Under the pieces are notes generated by a model. It had not been told where the DNA came from. It ran no database searches and saw only the letters and a list, made by a program, of their open reading frames with translations. A stretch of 64,000 nt of DNA from assembly GCA_963798865.1 (NCBI GenBank), contig CAWCVZ010000005.1, positions 682,001 through 746,000 of the forward strand. Direction: 5' to 3'. Both the position numbers and the translations under genes were made by a program. Positions 1 through 7,680 of the stretch are shown piece after piece (positions within the stretch are counted from its first letter, which is position 1; the number at the start of each line of letters is the position of its first letter). This DNA is from RBG-16-34-14 sp963798865. GTDB taxonomy: Bacteria; Bacteroidota; Ignavibacteria; Ignavibacteriales; Ignavibacteriaceae.

Positions 1-2
1 GA

Positions 3-254
3 ATGCTTTTTATTTTTCCGGTGGAAGACGAAAAATCATTCTGGATGCGGAATACATTTATTTCCCTTGATATGATTTTTGTTAATAGTAAAAAAGAAAT
101 TGTTACGATTCATAAAAATACCAAAACCCTGTCAGATCAATCATATCCTTCTTCAGCGCCGGCTTTATATGTTATAGAAGTAGTTGGTGGATTTACGGAT
201 AAGTATCATATTAAAGAGGGCGATAAGATAAGCTGGATGAGTACTAAACTATAA
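3..254 (+). CDS. DUF192 family protein, C-terminal part (cut by window edge)
   Basis: The 83 visible residues match the C-terminal two thirds of DUF192 proteins: M-L-F-I-F-P, then a FWMRNT block (about residues 14-19), S-L-D-M-I-F-V, and a final A-L-Y-V-I-E-V-V-G-G segment followed by I-K-E-G-D-K-I. DUF192 proteins are small, usually exported or periplasmic, and of uncertain function. The family normally has about 50-80 more residues before this point, often with a signal peptide, so the real start lies to the left of the window and the first visible Met is internal. The gene is convergent with gmhA. The family call is fairly secure; no function can be stated. Confidence 0.75.
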   Translation: MLFIFPVEDEKSFWMRNTFISLDMIFVNSKKEIVTIHKNTKTLSDQSYPSSAPALYVIEVVGGFTDKYHIKEGDKISWMSTKL

Positions 255-267
255 AAAAGGACGGATG

Positions 268-310
268 CGGTTCAAGTTCAAGATTATAAAATTTGAAGTT
301 TCTTGAACCG
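268..310. terminator. Hairpin between convergent genes, possible bidirectional terminator
   Basis: A perfect 9-bp inverted repeat (CGGTTCAAG at 268-276, CTTGAACCG at 302-310) encloses an inner TTCAA/TTGAA pair. It sits between the stop codons of two converging genes. There is no clear T tract on either side, so intrinsic termination is only a suggestion. Confidence 0.4.
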
Positions 311-325
311 GTACTTACACTTGAA

Positions 326-913
326 TTATTTTTTCCCGTACAATTCCTCTTCAATAATCTCACAAATAATATGAGCAACAGTTATATGTCCTTCCTGTAT
401 TCTCTGCACATTTGAAGAAGGAATTATGATTGGCAAATCAACAAGCGATTTAAGTTTCCCGCCATCTCCCCCTAAAAAACCAATTGTTTTCATTTCTTTT
501 GATTTTGCTTTTTGAACAGCTTTAACAATATTCTTTGAATTTCCCGATGTTGAAATAGCTAAAAGTATATCTCCATTAAAACCGAGACCCTCAACGCCTC
601 TTGCAAAAACATTTTCAAAACCGATATCATTTCCGGCGGCTGTTAAGTAAGAGGTATCAGTCGTAAGTGCAATTGCAGGCAATGCAGGTCTTTTAATTTT
701 GTGGCTCATCCTTATTACTAGCTCGGCAGCAATATGCTGGCAATCTGCAGCGCTTCCTCCGTTTCCGCAAAGTAAAAGCTTGTTTCCATTTTTAAAAGCA
801 TTAACAATTAATTCTGAAGCGGAAAGAATATCATCTGAGCACTGATTAATTATTTTAAGCTTTGTTTCTGAACTCTGAGTTAGAGATTCATTAATGAATT
901 TTGTTTTATCCAA
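326..913 (-). CDS. gmhA: Phosphoheptose isomerase (sedoheptulose-7-phosphate isomerase)
   Basis: GmhA converts D-sedoheptulose 7-phosphate to D-glycero-D-manno-heptose 7-phosphate, the first step toward ADP-heptose for lipopolysaccharide or S-layer glycans, in the cytoplasm. The 195-residue length is normal. It is one SIS domain with the phosphate-binding GNGGSAAD at residues 50-57, the following H60 and E64 that form the usual zinc/catalytic site, T-S-G-N-S at 122-126, and the C-terminal Q-x5-H-x4-H pattern around 171-181. The ATG start gives a complete N-terminus. No other heptose genes are nearby. It lies downstream of the GGGP synthase on the same strand but is separated from it by a hairpin, so it may be transcribed separately. 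Confidence 0.9.
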   Translation of the reverse strand: MDKTKFINESLTQSSETKLKIINQCSDDILSASELIVNAFKNGNKLLLCGNGGSAADCQHIAAELVIRMSHKIKRPALPAIALTTDTSYLTAAGNDIGFENVFARGVEGLGFNGDILLAISTSGNSKNIVKAVQKAKSKEMKTIGFLGGDGGKLKSLVDLPIIIPSSNVQRIQEGHITVAHIICEIIEEELYGKK

Positions 914-936
914 TTATGTTTCCTTCTAAAATGAAA

Positions 937-953
937 GCCGTCTTAAAGACGGC
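937..953 (-). terminator. Hairpin downstream of the GGGP synthase gene
   Basis: A 7-bp perfect stem (GCCGTCT / AGACGGC, loop TAA) stands between the GGGP synthase stop and the gmhA start. Read on the minus strand it is followed by TTTCATTTT, a weak U-rich tail. It is a possible intrinsic terminator or partial attenuator. Confidence 0.5.
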
Positions 954-980
954 CCAGATTTAATTTTTAATTTATTTTGT

Positions 981-1739
981 TTAAACCATTACTGGTTTTT
1001 TTATATGCACTGCATCTGCAAAATCTTTAATCATATCCCAGTTATTTTCATCTTCAAAAAAATTTCCTGTTACAATTATTTTAGCTCCGCTTTCAACTTT
1101 TTTTCTTGCAGCATTTGGAGATTTTATTCCGCCGCCAACAATTACAGGTATCTTACAAACTGATGAAACAGCTTTAATCATTTCATCTGGGACAGAATTT
1201 TCCGCGCCCGAACCGGCTTCGAGGTAAACCAATTTCATTCCAAGATATTCCGCAGCTAAAGCCGTGGCTGCCGCTATTTCAGGTTTATTCCTTGGTAATG
1301 GGAGGCTTCCGCTCATATAAACTGCGGTTGTTGTTGTTCCGGATTCTATAAGAATATATCCCGTTGAGATTGGTTCTATGCCCGCTTTTTTAATTATAGG
1401 TGCAGCAAGTACATGTTTGCCTATAAGATGTTCGGCATTTCTTCCGCTTACAACAGAAAGAAAAAGAATTGCATCGGCAGCACTTGAAATCTGATTTATA
1501 TCTCCGGGGAAAATTATTGCAGGACATTTTGTATTTTCTTTTACTCTCTTTATGAAAGGTTCAAAATTGCCATTTACCATTAAACTACCGCCAATAAGAA
1601 AAGCATCAACACCCGATTTTTCGCAATGTTTAATAAAAGCCGGCAGACGATCTTCAGAGATTTTATCCGGATCAAGAAGAAGAAGATATGCAGCCCCCTT
1701 TGAGTCGGCTATATCGGACAGGTAGTTGTATATTTTCAT
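981..1739 (-). CDS. Geranylgeranylglyceryl phosphate synthase-like prenyltransferase (GGGPS/PcrB family)
   Basis: This is a 252-residue TIM-barrel protein of the GGGPS/PcrB family, which joins sn-glycerol 1-phosphate to a polyprenyl diphosphate through an ether bond. Visible family marks are D-P-D-K at 23-26 (Mg/diphosphate region), G-G-S-L-M at 50-54, Y-L-E-A-G-S-G-A at 172-179, and the C-terminal phosphate-binding V-G-G-G-I-K-S (201-207) and T-G-N (224-226) loops. The length and the A-A-x-A-L-A-A-E-Y-L-G helix resemble the larger group II enzymes of archaea and some Bacteroidetes rather than the shorter Firmicutes PcrB. The prenyl chain length cannot be read from the sequence. No other archaeal-type lipid gene is in the window. 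It is divergent from parA. Confidence 0.85.
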   Translation of the reverse strand: MKIYNYLSDIADSKGAAYLLLLDPDKISEDRLPAFIKHCEKSGVDAFLIGGSLMVNGNFEPFIKRVKENTKCPAIIFPGDINQISSAADAILFLSVVSGRNAEHLIGKHVLAAPIIKKAGIEPISTGYILIESGTTTTAVYMSGSLPLPRNKPEIAAATALAAEYLGMKLVYLEAGSGAENSVPDEMIKAVSSVCKIPVIVGGGIKSPNAARKKVESGAKIIVTGNFFEDENNWDMIKDFADAVHIKKPVMV

Positions 1740-1927
1740 ATAAATTTAAGTGAATCTGTTATTGAATATATAAATTTTGGTTTATAGAAAAAAGAAGTGT
1801 ATTAAATTGAAATTGATAATTAGATATCGAAATAATCAAAACCCAATAAAACTATTCCGGTTAATGTAATAAATTTTTAATTTGAACCGACTATTTTTAT
1901 CCGTTTACAGGAGCTAACTGAAAAACC

Positions 1928-2761
1928 GTGGGTAAAATTCTTGCAGTTGCTTTACCGAAAGGCGGGGTTGGAAAAACCACCACCGCCGTTAACCTGGCAT
2001 ATGCCCTCTCTTTAAAAAATAAAAAAACTCTTTTAATTGATCTGGACCCCGCAGGATCCTGTTCCTCATCTCTTGGATTTGGAAAAGATAAAATAAACGG
2101 GGATATGTTTGATGTATTTAATTTTTCAAAATCTCTTGTCCAGGTAATAGAAAAAACCGGCGAAGAAAATCTTTCATTTATTCCTCTAAAGAATCTTAAT
2201 TATAAGGATGAAATCAGGTTATCAAAACTTGCAGCCAACCAATCTCTGTTGCGCAATGTTTTAAGAGCAGAATCTCATTCATTTGATTTTATTATAATTG
2301 ATTGTCCGCCATATTTAATTGGTTTAACAACTGATGCTTTGATTGCTGCCGATTCTGTTCTTATACCGGTTATGACAGGAAAATTTTCTATGGATGCAGT
2401 TGATAAAATACTTGAACATATTGATCATGTAAAAAGACATTTCAATCAGCATCTTTCAGTGGAAGGAATTGTTATCTCTAATTATGAATATAATGCAAAG
2501 GTTTCTTTCACTGCCAAGAAAGAGCTTTATGCAAAATATCCTGATTTGGTTCTGCAGACAGTGATACCTAAAAACATTGCCATTGTTGAAGCTACTTTTC
2601 AAAGTATGCCTTCTATAAAACATAATCCAACAGCAAAATCTTCTGTAGCATATATTCAGCTTGCTGATGAAATTATAGAAAAAAATTCATTGGGTTATTA
2701 TCAGGTGCTTTCTGATATTGATGTAAAAGATACAATCAGAGAGAAAGAAAAACTTTTATGA
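1928..2761 (+). CDS. ParA/Soj-type P-loop ATPase (orphan)
   Basis: This 277-residue MinD/ParA-type ATPase has the deviant Walker A motif KGGVGKTT (residues 11-18), the switch-like L-I-D-L-D-P-A-G-S near 36-44, and the Walker B-like I-I-I-D-C-P-P near residue 120. Such ATPases position chromosomes, plasmids or protein complexes by patterning on DNA or membrane. The GTG start is chosen because an AGGAG lies at 1909-1913 and the P-loop begins at the proper distance. There is no parB gene or visible parS-like array next to it, so it is an orphan whose cargo is unknown. The stop codon overlaps the next start (ATGA), so it is translationally coupled to an ArsC/Spx-like protein. Confidence 0.85.
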   Translation: MGKILAVALPKGGVGKTTTAVNLAYALSLKNKKTLLIDLDPAGSCSSSLGFGKDKINGDMFDVFNFSKSLVQVIEKTGEENLSFIPLKNLNYKDEIRLSKLAANQSLLRNVLRAESHSFDFIIIDCPPYLIGLTTDALIAADSVLIPVMTGKFSMDAVDKILEHIDHVKRHFNQHLSVEGIVISNYEYNAKVSFTAKKELYAKYPDLVLQTVIPKNIAIVEATFQSMPSIKHNPTAKSSVAYIQLADEIIEKNSLGYYQVLSDIDVKDTIREKEKLL

Positions 2762-3111
2762 AAAAAATAACCGTTTTTGAAAAACCAACCTGTACAACTT
2801 GCAGAAATGTTACCAAAGCTTTGATTGAGCAGGGAATAGATTTTGAAAAAGTAAATTACTATGTAGATCCATTTTCAAAAGAGAAATTAAAATCTTTATT
2901 AAAGAAAATGAAAATAAAACCAGTTGGATTAATACGAACAAAAGAAAGTATTTATAAAGAACTCGACATTAAGAACAAAAATTATTCTGATGAAGAATTA
3001 ATTGACCTGATGGTAAAGTATCCCGATCTTGTTCAAAGACCAATTATTGAAATGGGTAGAAAAGCTATTCTTGCAAGACCACCGGAAAAAATAAAAGAAT
3101 TGTTCATTTAA
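2758..3111 (+). CDS. ArsC/Spx-family thioredoxin-fold protein
   Basis: This 117-residue protein belongs to the arsenate reductase (ArsC)/Spx/YffB family, thioredoxin-fold proteins that reduce substrates by thiol chemistry or bind RNA polymerase. It has the active-site-like TCTTCRN with C12 and C15, a V-G-L-I-R segment near residue 57, and the family's closing Q-R-P-I-I-E block followed by A-I-L-A-R-P-P-E-K. It overlaps the parA stop by four bases, so the two are probably one transcript. There is no arsenic-resistance context (no arsR, arsB or acr3), so a true arsenate reductase role is not assumed. The CxxC suggests a redox function. Confidence 0.8.
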   Translation: MKKITVFEKPTCTTCRNVTKALIEQGIDFEKVNYYVDPFSKEKLKSLLKKMKIKPVGLIRTKESIYKELDIKNKNYSDEELIDLMVKYPDLVQRPIIEMGRKAILARPPEKIKELFI

Positions 3112-3186
3112 TTTTTATTATAGCAGCTGCTTTTTTATCTTTAAGAAATGGTGATCCACCGGCTAAAGGCTTAAACTGATTTCCCC

Positions 3187-4050
3187 TTAGTGTTCATCAT
3201 TTAATATTTTTTGATATTCCTTTAATTTTTTTAGCTGATCTTCTGAAAGTTTTGGATAATTAATATCAAGCTTTTGCAGCTGCTCAGTAATTATTTGGGA
3301 TACCGCAAACTGCATAAACCATTTTTTATCTGCAGGAATAATAAACCATGGAGAGTGTCTGAAGCTTGTTGCAGCTATTGCCTCCTCATAACATTTCTGA
3401 TAATCATTCCAGTATTTTCTCTCCTCCAGATCCTGTAAGGAAAATTTCCAATTCTTTGATTCTTTATCTATCCTGCTTAAGAATCTCCGCTTCTGTTCAT
3501 TTTTTGAAACGTGAAGGAAAAATTTAAAAATAACCGTTCCGTTTTCATAAAGATACTTTTCAAAATCTTTTATCTGCCTGAATCTTTTTTGCCAGATGTC
3601 TTTTGTTAAAAATTTTTCAGGAAGATTTTGTTTTTTAATAATATTGTGTACGCGAACAACAAGAACATCTTCATAATGTGAGCGGTTAAAAATTCCAATT
3701 CTTCCTCTTTCCGGGGTAGCTCTATGAATTCTCCACAAAAAATCATGGTCAATTTCTTCTACCGAAGGCTGCTTAAAACTATGAACCTGTGTTCCCTGTG
3801 GATTTAATCCGGACATTACATGTTTTATTGTACTGTCTTTTCCGGCAGCATCCATTGCCTGGAAAATTATTAAAACAGAATATTTATTATGAGCATACAA
3901 CTTGCTCTGGAGTTCGAACATTTTTTTAATATTCTTTCGCAGCAGTTTTTTAGTTTCATCTTTCGATTTATAATTAAGCGTATTTGATGTTGGAATCTCT
4001 GACAGCTTAAAAGATTTTCCGGGTTTTGCTATTAATTTATCTGCAAGCAT
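3187..4050 (-). CDS. Polyphosphate kinase 2 family protein (PPK2)
   Basis: PPK2 enzymes transfer phosphate between polyphosphate and nucleotides (ADP/GDP or AMP). The 287-residue length fits a one-domain PPK2. The Walker A-like A-M-D-A-A-G-K-D-S-T is at residues 65-74, the conserved E-R-G-R-I-G-I-F-N-R-S-H-Y-E-D-V-L block is around 114-130, and the lid-module arginines and W-K-F-S motif follow. A single domain of this size is typical of PPK2 class I or III, but the preferred acceptor cannot be assigned by reading. It converges with the ArsC-like gene. The ATG start at 4050 gives a normal N-terminus for the family. Confidence 0.88.
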   Translation of the reverse strand: MLADKLIAKPGKSFKLSEIPTSNTLNYKSKDETKKLLRKNIKKMFELQSKLYAHNKYSVLIIFQAMDAAGKDSTIKHVMSGLNPQGTQVHSFKQPSVEEIDHDFLWRIHRATPERGRIGIFNRSHYEDVLVVRVHNIIKKQNLPEKFLTKDIWQKRFRQIKDFEKYLYENGTVIFKFFLHVSKNEQKRRFLSRIDKESKNWKFSLQDLEERKYWNDYQKCYEEAIAATSFRHSPWFIIPADKKWFMQFAVSQIITEQLQKLDINYPKLSEDQLKKLKEYQKILNDEH

Positions 4051-4111
4051 AATTTATTAATAAAACTATCTTAATTAATATATGATTTTTATTGAGGGAT
4101 TAAAATTGAAG

Positions 4112-4135
4112 AAGGCTCACTTATTTGTGAGCCTT
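4112..4135 (-). terminator. Intrinsic terminator for the cytochrome c gene
   Basis: A 9-bp perfect stem (AAGGCTCAC / GTGAGCCTT, loop TTATTT) starts 15 bases beyond the cytochrome stop codon. On the minus strand it is followed by a T-rich tail (TTCTTCAATTTT). Confidence 0.65.
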
Positions 4136-4150
4136 TATCAAACATTTATT

Positions 4151-5107
4151 TTAATAACTTGCAGTCTGCGTACTATTTGGAGTAAATCTTTCAACTTTAT
4201 TCTTTACCGGGGATACAGTTCTAAGATAATCATATATGGCTCCAAGATCTTCATCGTTCATACCTGAATACATTAACCAGGGCATTGGAGTATTAAATTC
4301 TTTTTCAATATTAACAGGAATATTATGTGCTTCCTCATTATTGAATGCTCTGAAACGATTAAAGAAATCCTGCTTTGTCCAGTTCCCAATTCCTGTTTCA
4401 GCATCAGGAGTTATATTTGCTGAATGAACGATACCTGCGGGAAAATTAAATCCCTCTCCGCCTGCCAGGTACATTCCCGGTTTAGGTTCTCCTTTTTCAG
4501 ATTGCGTATGACACTCGGAACAGGAAGCAAGAGTAACAAGATATTTTCCGTACGCAGCAGTATTGGATTTATCAACTTCTTTAGCGGGAGTATATGAATG
4601 AATAGGCATTGTCTTGACAAGAAGATTCAAAGGAAAGTTAAGTTCAGTTTCAGGAATTTGTTTTTCCTTGGGCTGCAGAGACCTGATATATGAAACAATA
4701 GAGTATAGATCTTCCTTTGTTAAGTGATTATAATTTGGATACGGCATCATCGGAAACAAAGCACGGTTATCTTTAGTTACTCCACAAGTAACAGCTCTTA
4801 TTAATTCTCCATCAGACCAGGTGCCGAGATTTGCAGGCGTGAGATTTTTTGTTGTAACTGTTCCGGGAAAGCCGATTTTTTCATCAAATACTTCACCGCC
4901 GCTGCCTTCTGTTCCCGGTTTAATTGGTCCCGCAAATTTGTTCCAGTCTCTTTCAGAATGACAATCTATACAAACCGTAATATGGTTTGCGAGATATTCA
5001 CCTCTTGCTATTCTTTCAGGCGTTGCTTCAACTTTTATATTTGCCGGCGGATCAACTTTTGGGAATGCCGTATTAAGATAAATGTATCCGGCAATAATAA
5101 GAAGCAC
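4151..5107 (-). CDS. Membrane-anchored di-haem cytochrome c (start probably frameshifted)
   Basis: Two c-type haem sites are visible, CIDCH at residues 46-50 and CSECH at 196-200, each in its own cytochrome c domain, with methionines such as the F-P-M-M-P-Y region near 119-123 as possible axial ligands. Such proteins pass electrons in the periplasm. The N-terminus is hydrophobic (L-L-I-I-A-G-Y-I-Y-L), a membrane anchor. In the present frame only a GTG at 5105-5107 can start it, and that cuts the anchor short. An ATG at 5151-5153 would give M-K-R-S-L-K-V-L-G-I-L-V-G-I-V-V, a proper signal anchor, if one base of the five-base A run (plus strand 5146-5150) were absent. The natural gene is therefore probably about 4151-5153. 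No oxidase or dehydrogenase partner is adjacent. Confidence 0.82.
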   Translation of the reverse strand: MLLIIAGYIYLNTAFPKVDPPANIKVEATPERIARGEYLANHITVCIDCHSERDWNKFAGPIKPGTEGSGGEVFDEKIGFPGTVTTKNLTPANLGTWSDGELIRAVTCGVTKDNRALFPMMPYPNYNHLTKEDLYSIVSYIRSLQPKEKQIPETELNFPLNLLVKTMPIHSYTPAKEVDKSNTAAYGKYLVTLASCSECHTQSEKGEPKPGMYLAGGEGFNFPAGIVHSANITPDAETGIGNWTKQDFFNRFRAFNNEEAHNIPVNIEKEFNTPMPWLMYSGMNDEDLGAIYDYLRTVSPVKNKVERFTPNSTQTASY

Positions 5108-5350
5108 GACTATACCAACAAGAATACCCAGAACTTTTAAAGACCTTTTTCATAAGGGAGTCCTCTGTTTTTTTATTTTACAATTGGGTTTCGCAATGAT
5201 AAAAAAGGTTTTTTTATTTGTCAATAAACTTTTTTGAAATAGATTGTACTCCCTTAAAAGAAATCAGGCTATAGATAAAACACTTTTAATCAAAGCATAA
5301 TCTTAGTAATTTTTATAAGTATCATTTATGATATTATTGTTTATAAACCG

Positions 5351-6799
5351 ATGAAAAAACTGATATTAATTTTTATTTTATCGCTTTCAACTAATGCACA
5401 AAATCATTTTAATGATTTTGTAAATCATGTAAACTCTCTCCCTGATTCTGTTTCAAAAGCTGCAGCAGTTGACAGCTTTATGAATTATGCAAGGTCAGTC
5501 GGCATTCCATTTATTGAAGCTGATAATGCTGATTTTATTTACGTTGGAAATGTTTCAAATATTTCTGTAGCGGGTGATTTTAATAACTGGGATCCTAATA
5601 CTGATATGTTTACAAAGCTCCCCGGAACAAGATTCTGGTATTTAACAAAAACATTTGAATTGAATGCGCGCCTTGATTATAAATTAGTAAGAAATGGGAA
5701 TGATTGGATACTTGACCCCGAAAACCCGAATATCTGTACAGGAGGTTTTGGTCCTAACTCCGAAATTGCAATGCCGGGATATATTCAGCCATGGGAAATT
5801 GAAACCAATAACAGCATTCAGCATGGAACTGTTGAAGTAAAAAATCTTTATAGTACAAATACAAATTCAAACTACCAGATAAAAATTTATTTACCCCCGG
5901 GATATATTACCGGCTCAGCAGAAAGATATCCATCAGTTTATTTTCAGGATGGCTACGAATATGTTGATCTTGCACATTCAGTCAATGTAATTGATAATCT
6001 TCTTGATAGTAATAAAATTCAAAAAGTTATTGTTGTTTTTGTAAAACCTAATAACAGGAATGAGGAATATGCGTTCACTAAAAGAAATCAGTACAGAGCT
6101 TTTTTTGTAAATGAACTTGTACCTTTTATTGATTCTCTTTACAAAACCATTCCTGAGGCTTCAAAAAGATTGGTGCTTGGTGATTCTTACGGAGGAAATA
6201 TTTCTGCTTTAATCAGCTATAATCATGCTGATGTTTTTGGAAATTGCGGTCTTCATTCGGGTGCGTTTCAGCCGAATAATTATGAAGCTTATAACCTGAT
6301 TGTAAACGGACCAAAAAAGGAGATAAAATTTGTTTCTATCTGGGGAACTTATGAATCACTCTTTCCTAATATGCGGAATTTTAGAGATTCTCTTTTAAAC
6401 AAAGGCTATTCACTTAAATGGATTGAATTGCCTGAAGGGCACAGCTGGGGTTTGTGGCGGGCAACCATTGATGAAATTCTTGAATATTTTTTCCCGGCTC
6501 TTCCGTCCGATGTAAAAGATAAAAAACCTAAACCCGAAGGATTTAATCTTTACCAGAATTATCCAAATCCTTTTAACTCAAATACTATTATTAGATATTT
6601 GCTTTTGGAAAAAGTTTTTGTTGATTTTAGATTTTATGATTGTCTTGGAAAAACAATATCAGTATTAGTAAATGCATATCAGGGTCCGGGCGTTTTTTCT
6701 GTTGAAATAGATAGTGCTAACTTATCAAGCGGAATCTACTTCTATAGAATTATAGCCGGCAAATTTGATGAAACGAAAAAAATGATTGTTTTAAAATAA
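5351..6799 (+). CDS. Secreted esterase-like alpha/beta hydrolase with CBM48-like N-domain and T9SS sorting domain
   Basis: A signal peptide (residues 1 to about 16, ending T-N-A-Q) is followed by an immunoglobulin-like CBM48/E-set domain with V-A-G-D-F-N-N-W-D-P near residue 75. Next comes a putative-esterase (esterase D/Fes-like) alpha/beta hydrolase with the nucleophile elbow G-D-S-Y-G-G near 276-281 and a late E-G-H-S-W histidine near 360. The last 85 residues (from about 398) are a type IX sorting domain with N-Y-P-N-P-F-N near the front and K-K-M-I-V-L-K at the end. Related architectures include feruloyl/acetylxylan esterases and enterochelin esterases; the substrate here is unknown. It is the first gene of a plus-strand run through the amidase at 9207. 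Confidence 0.85.
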   Translation: MKKLILIFILSLSTNAQNHFNDFVNHVNSLPDSVSKAAAVDSFMNYARSVGIPFIEADNADFIYVGNVSNISVAGDFNNWDPNTDMFTKLPGTRFWYLTKTFELNARLDYKLVRNGNDWILDPENPNICTGGFGPNSEIAMPGYIQPWEIETNNSIQHGTVEVKNLYSTNTNSNYQIKIYLPPGYITGSAERYPSVYFQDGYEYVDLAHSVNVIDNLLDSNKIQKVIVVFVKPNNRNEEYAFTKRNQYRAFFVNELVPFIDSLYKTIPEASKRLVLGDSYGGNISALISYNHADVFGNCGLHSGAFQPNNYEAYNLIVNGPKKEIKFVSIWGTYESLFPNMRNFRDSLLNKGYSLKWIELPEGHSWGLWRATIDEILEYFFPALPSDVKDKKPKPEGFNLYQNYPNPFNSNTIIRYLLLEKVFVDFRFYDCLGKTISVLVNAYQGPGVFSVEIDSANLSSGIYFYRIIAGKFDETKKMIVLK

Positions 6800-6813
6800 T
6801 TGGAACTATAAAT

Positions 6814-7029
6814 ATGATTAGTAAAGAATTACTTGACATCCTCTGCTGCCCTGAGACAAAAGCAGACCTGGTTCTTGATGAGGAAACTCTTGTATCAACT
6901 GATAAAAAAACAAGAAGAAGATATAAGATAGTTGATGATATCCCTGTAATGCTTATTGATGAATCTGAACAGCTTAGCTTAAATGAGTGGACAGAGATAA
7001 TGAAGAAGTATGGAAAAAATATTGAGTAA
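6814..7029 (+). CDS. Trm112-like small protein
   Basis: The 71 residues fit the Trm112p/YcaR family: I-S-K-E-L-L-D-I-L-C-C-P at the start, then a Y-K-I-V-D-D-I-P-V-M-L-I-D block that is very typical of the family's end. Trm112 proteins activate methyltransferases in eukaryotes and archaea; bacterial members are mostly uncharacterised. Only the first cysteine pair region (C11, C12) remains and the second zinc pair is absent, as in many bacterial members. It follows the esterase by 14 bases and precedes a membrane methyltransferase-like gene, so the three are probably co-transcribed. Whether the two products interact is speculation. Confidence 0.8.
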   Translation: MISKELLDILCCPETKADLVLDEETLVSTDKKTRRRYKIVDDIPVMLIDESEQLSLNEWTEIMKKYGKNIE

Positions 7030-7082
7030 TTCTATTTATATTAAACCCCGGCATTATATTCCTCAATAAAATAATTACGCAG

Positions 7083-7655
7083 ATGGACCCAATTAATATT
7101 TTCGTGGGACTTAATCTTATTGCAACTTTCGGGGCAAACATTTCAGGTGCTCAGCGAGGCTTGAAAGAAAAGCTTACTGTTCATAAAGAAAAACCAAAAA
7201 CATACCTGCAAAAGCTCCCTCTTATTCTTTCTGCTGCATCTCTTGTTGCAATAATTCTTGGAATATTCCAGGTAGGTACTTTGGAATACAAATCTGAATT
7301 CGAGAAAATCAGGATAATTGGTCTTATATTTTATATTGGATTTTCATGGCTGCAGATATGGGCATACAAAACACTCGGGGAGAGTTACTCACAAGATGTT
7401 TTAATTATGAAAGATCATAAGCTTGTAATCTCCGGGCCATTTAAATTGATAAGGCATCCGCAATACTTATCCCAGATTCTTATGGATATTGGTGCGGGTA
7501 TTGCAATATTAAGTTATTTAGCTATTATTATTGCTATCATAGAAATACCATTTTTAATAATGAGAGCTAAACTGGAGGAAAAAATTCTTTTAAAGATTTT
7601 AAAGATAATTTTTCTGATTACAAGAATAAAAGCAGCTTCATGTTTCCCTTTTTAG
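7083..7655 (+). CDS. Isoprenylcysteine carboxyl methyltransferase-like membrane protein (C-terminus frameshifted)
   Basis: This is a multi-pass membrane protein of the ICMT/phospholipid methyltransferase family, recognised by the C-terminal block G-P-F-K-L-I-R-H-P-Q-Y-L (around residues 119-130) and the R-A-x-L-E-E helix (about 160-165). These enzymes methylate lipids or prenylated cysteines at the membrane using SAM; the bacterial substrate is unknown. After K-I-L-L-K the present frame reads as improbable sequence. Adding one A to the AAA at 7592-7594 restores D-F-K-D-N-F-S-D-Y-K-N-K-S-S-F-M-F-P-F-L-G, the usual family ending, with a stop at 7658-7660. The frame is therefore probably intact in the cell. 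Confidence 0.78.
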   Translation: MDPINIFVGLNLIATFGANISGAQRGLKEKLTVHKEKPKTYLQKLPLILSAASLVAIILGIFQVGTLEYKSEFEKIRIIGLIFYIGFSWLQIWAYKTLGESYSQDVLIMKDHKLVISGPFKLIRHPQYLSQILMDIGAGIAILSYLAIIIAIIEIPFLIMRAKLEEKILLKILKIIFLITRIKAASCFPF

Positions 7656-7680
7656 GATAATATAACTTAGAAGCGTTTTG

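Noticed and set aside
2758..3111. Arsenate resistance operon
   Set aside because: Only an ArsC-fold protein is present; no arsR, arsB or acr3 lies nearby and its partner is a ParA.
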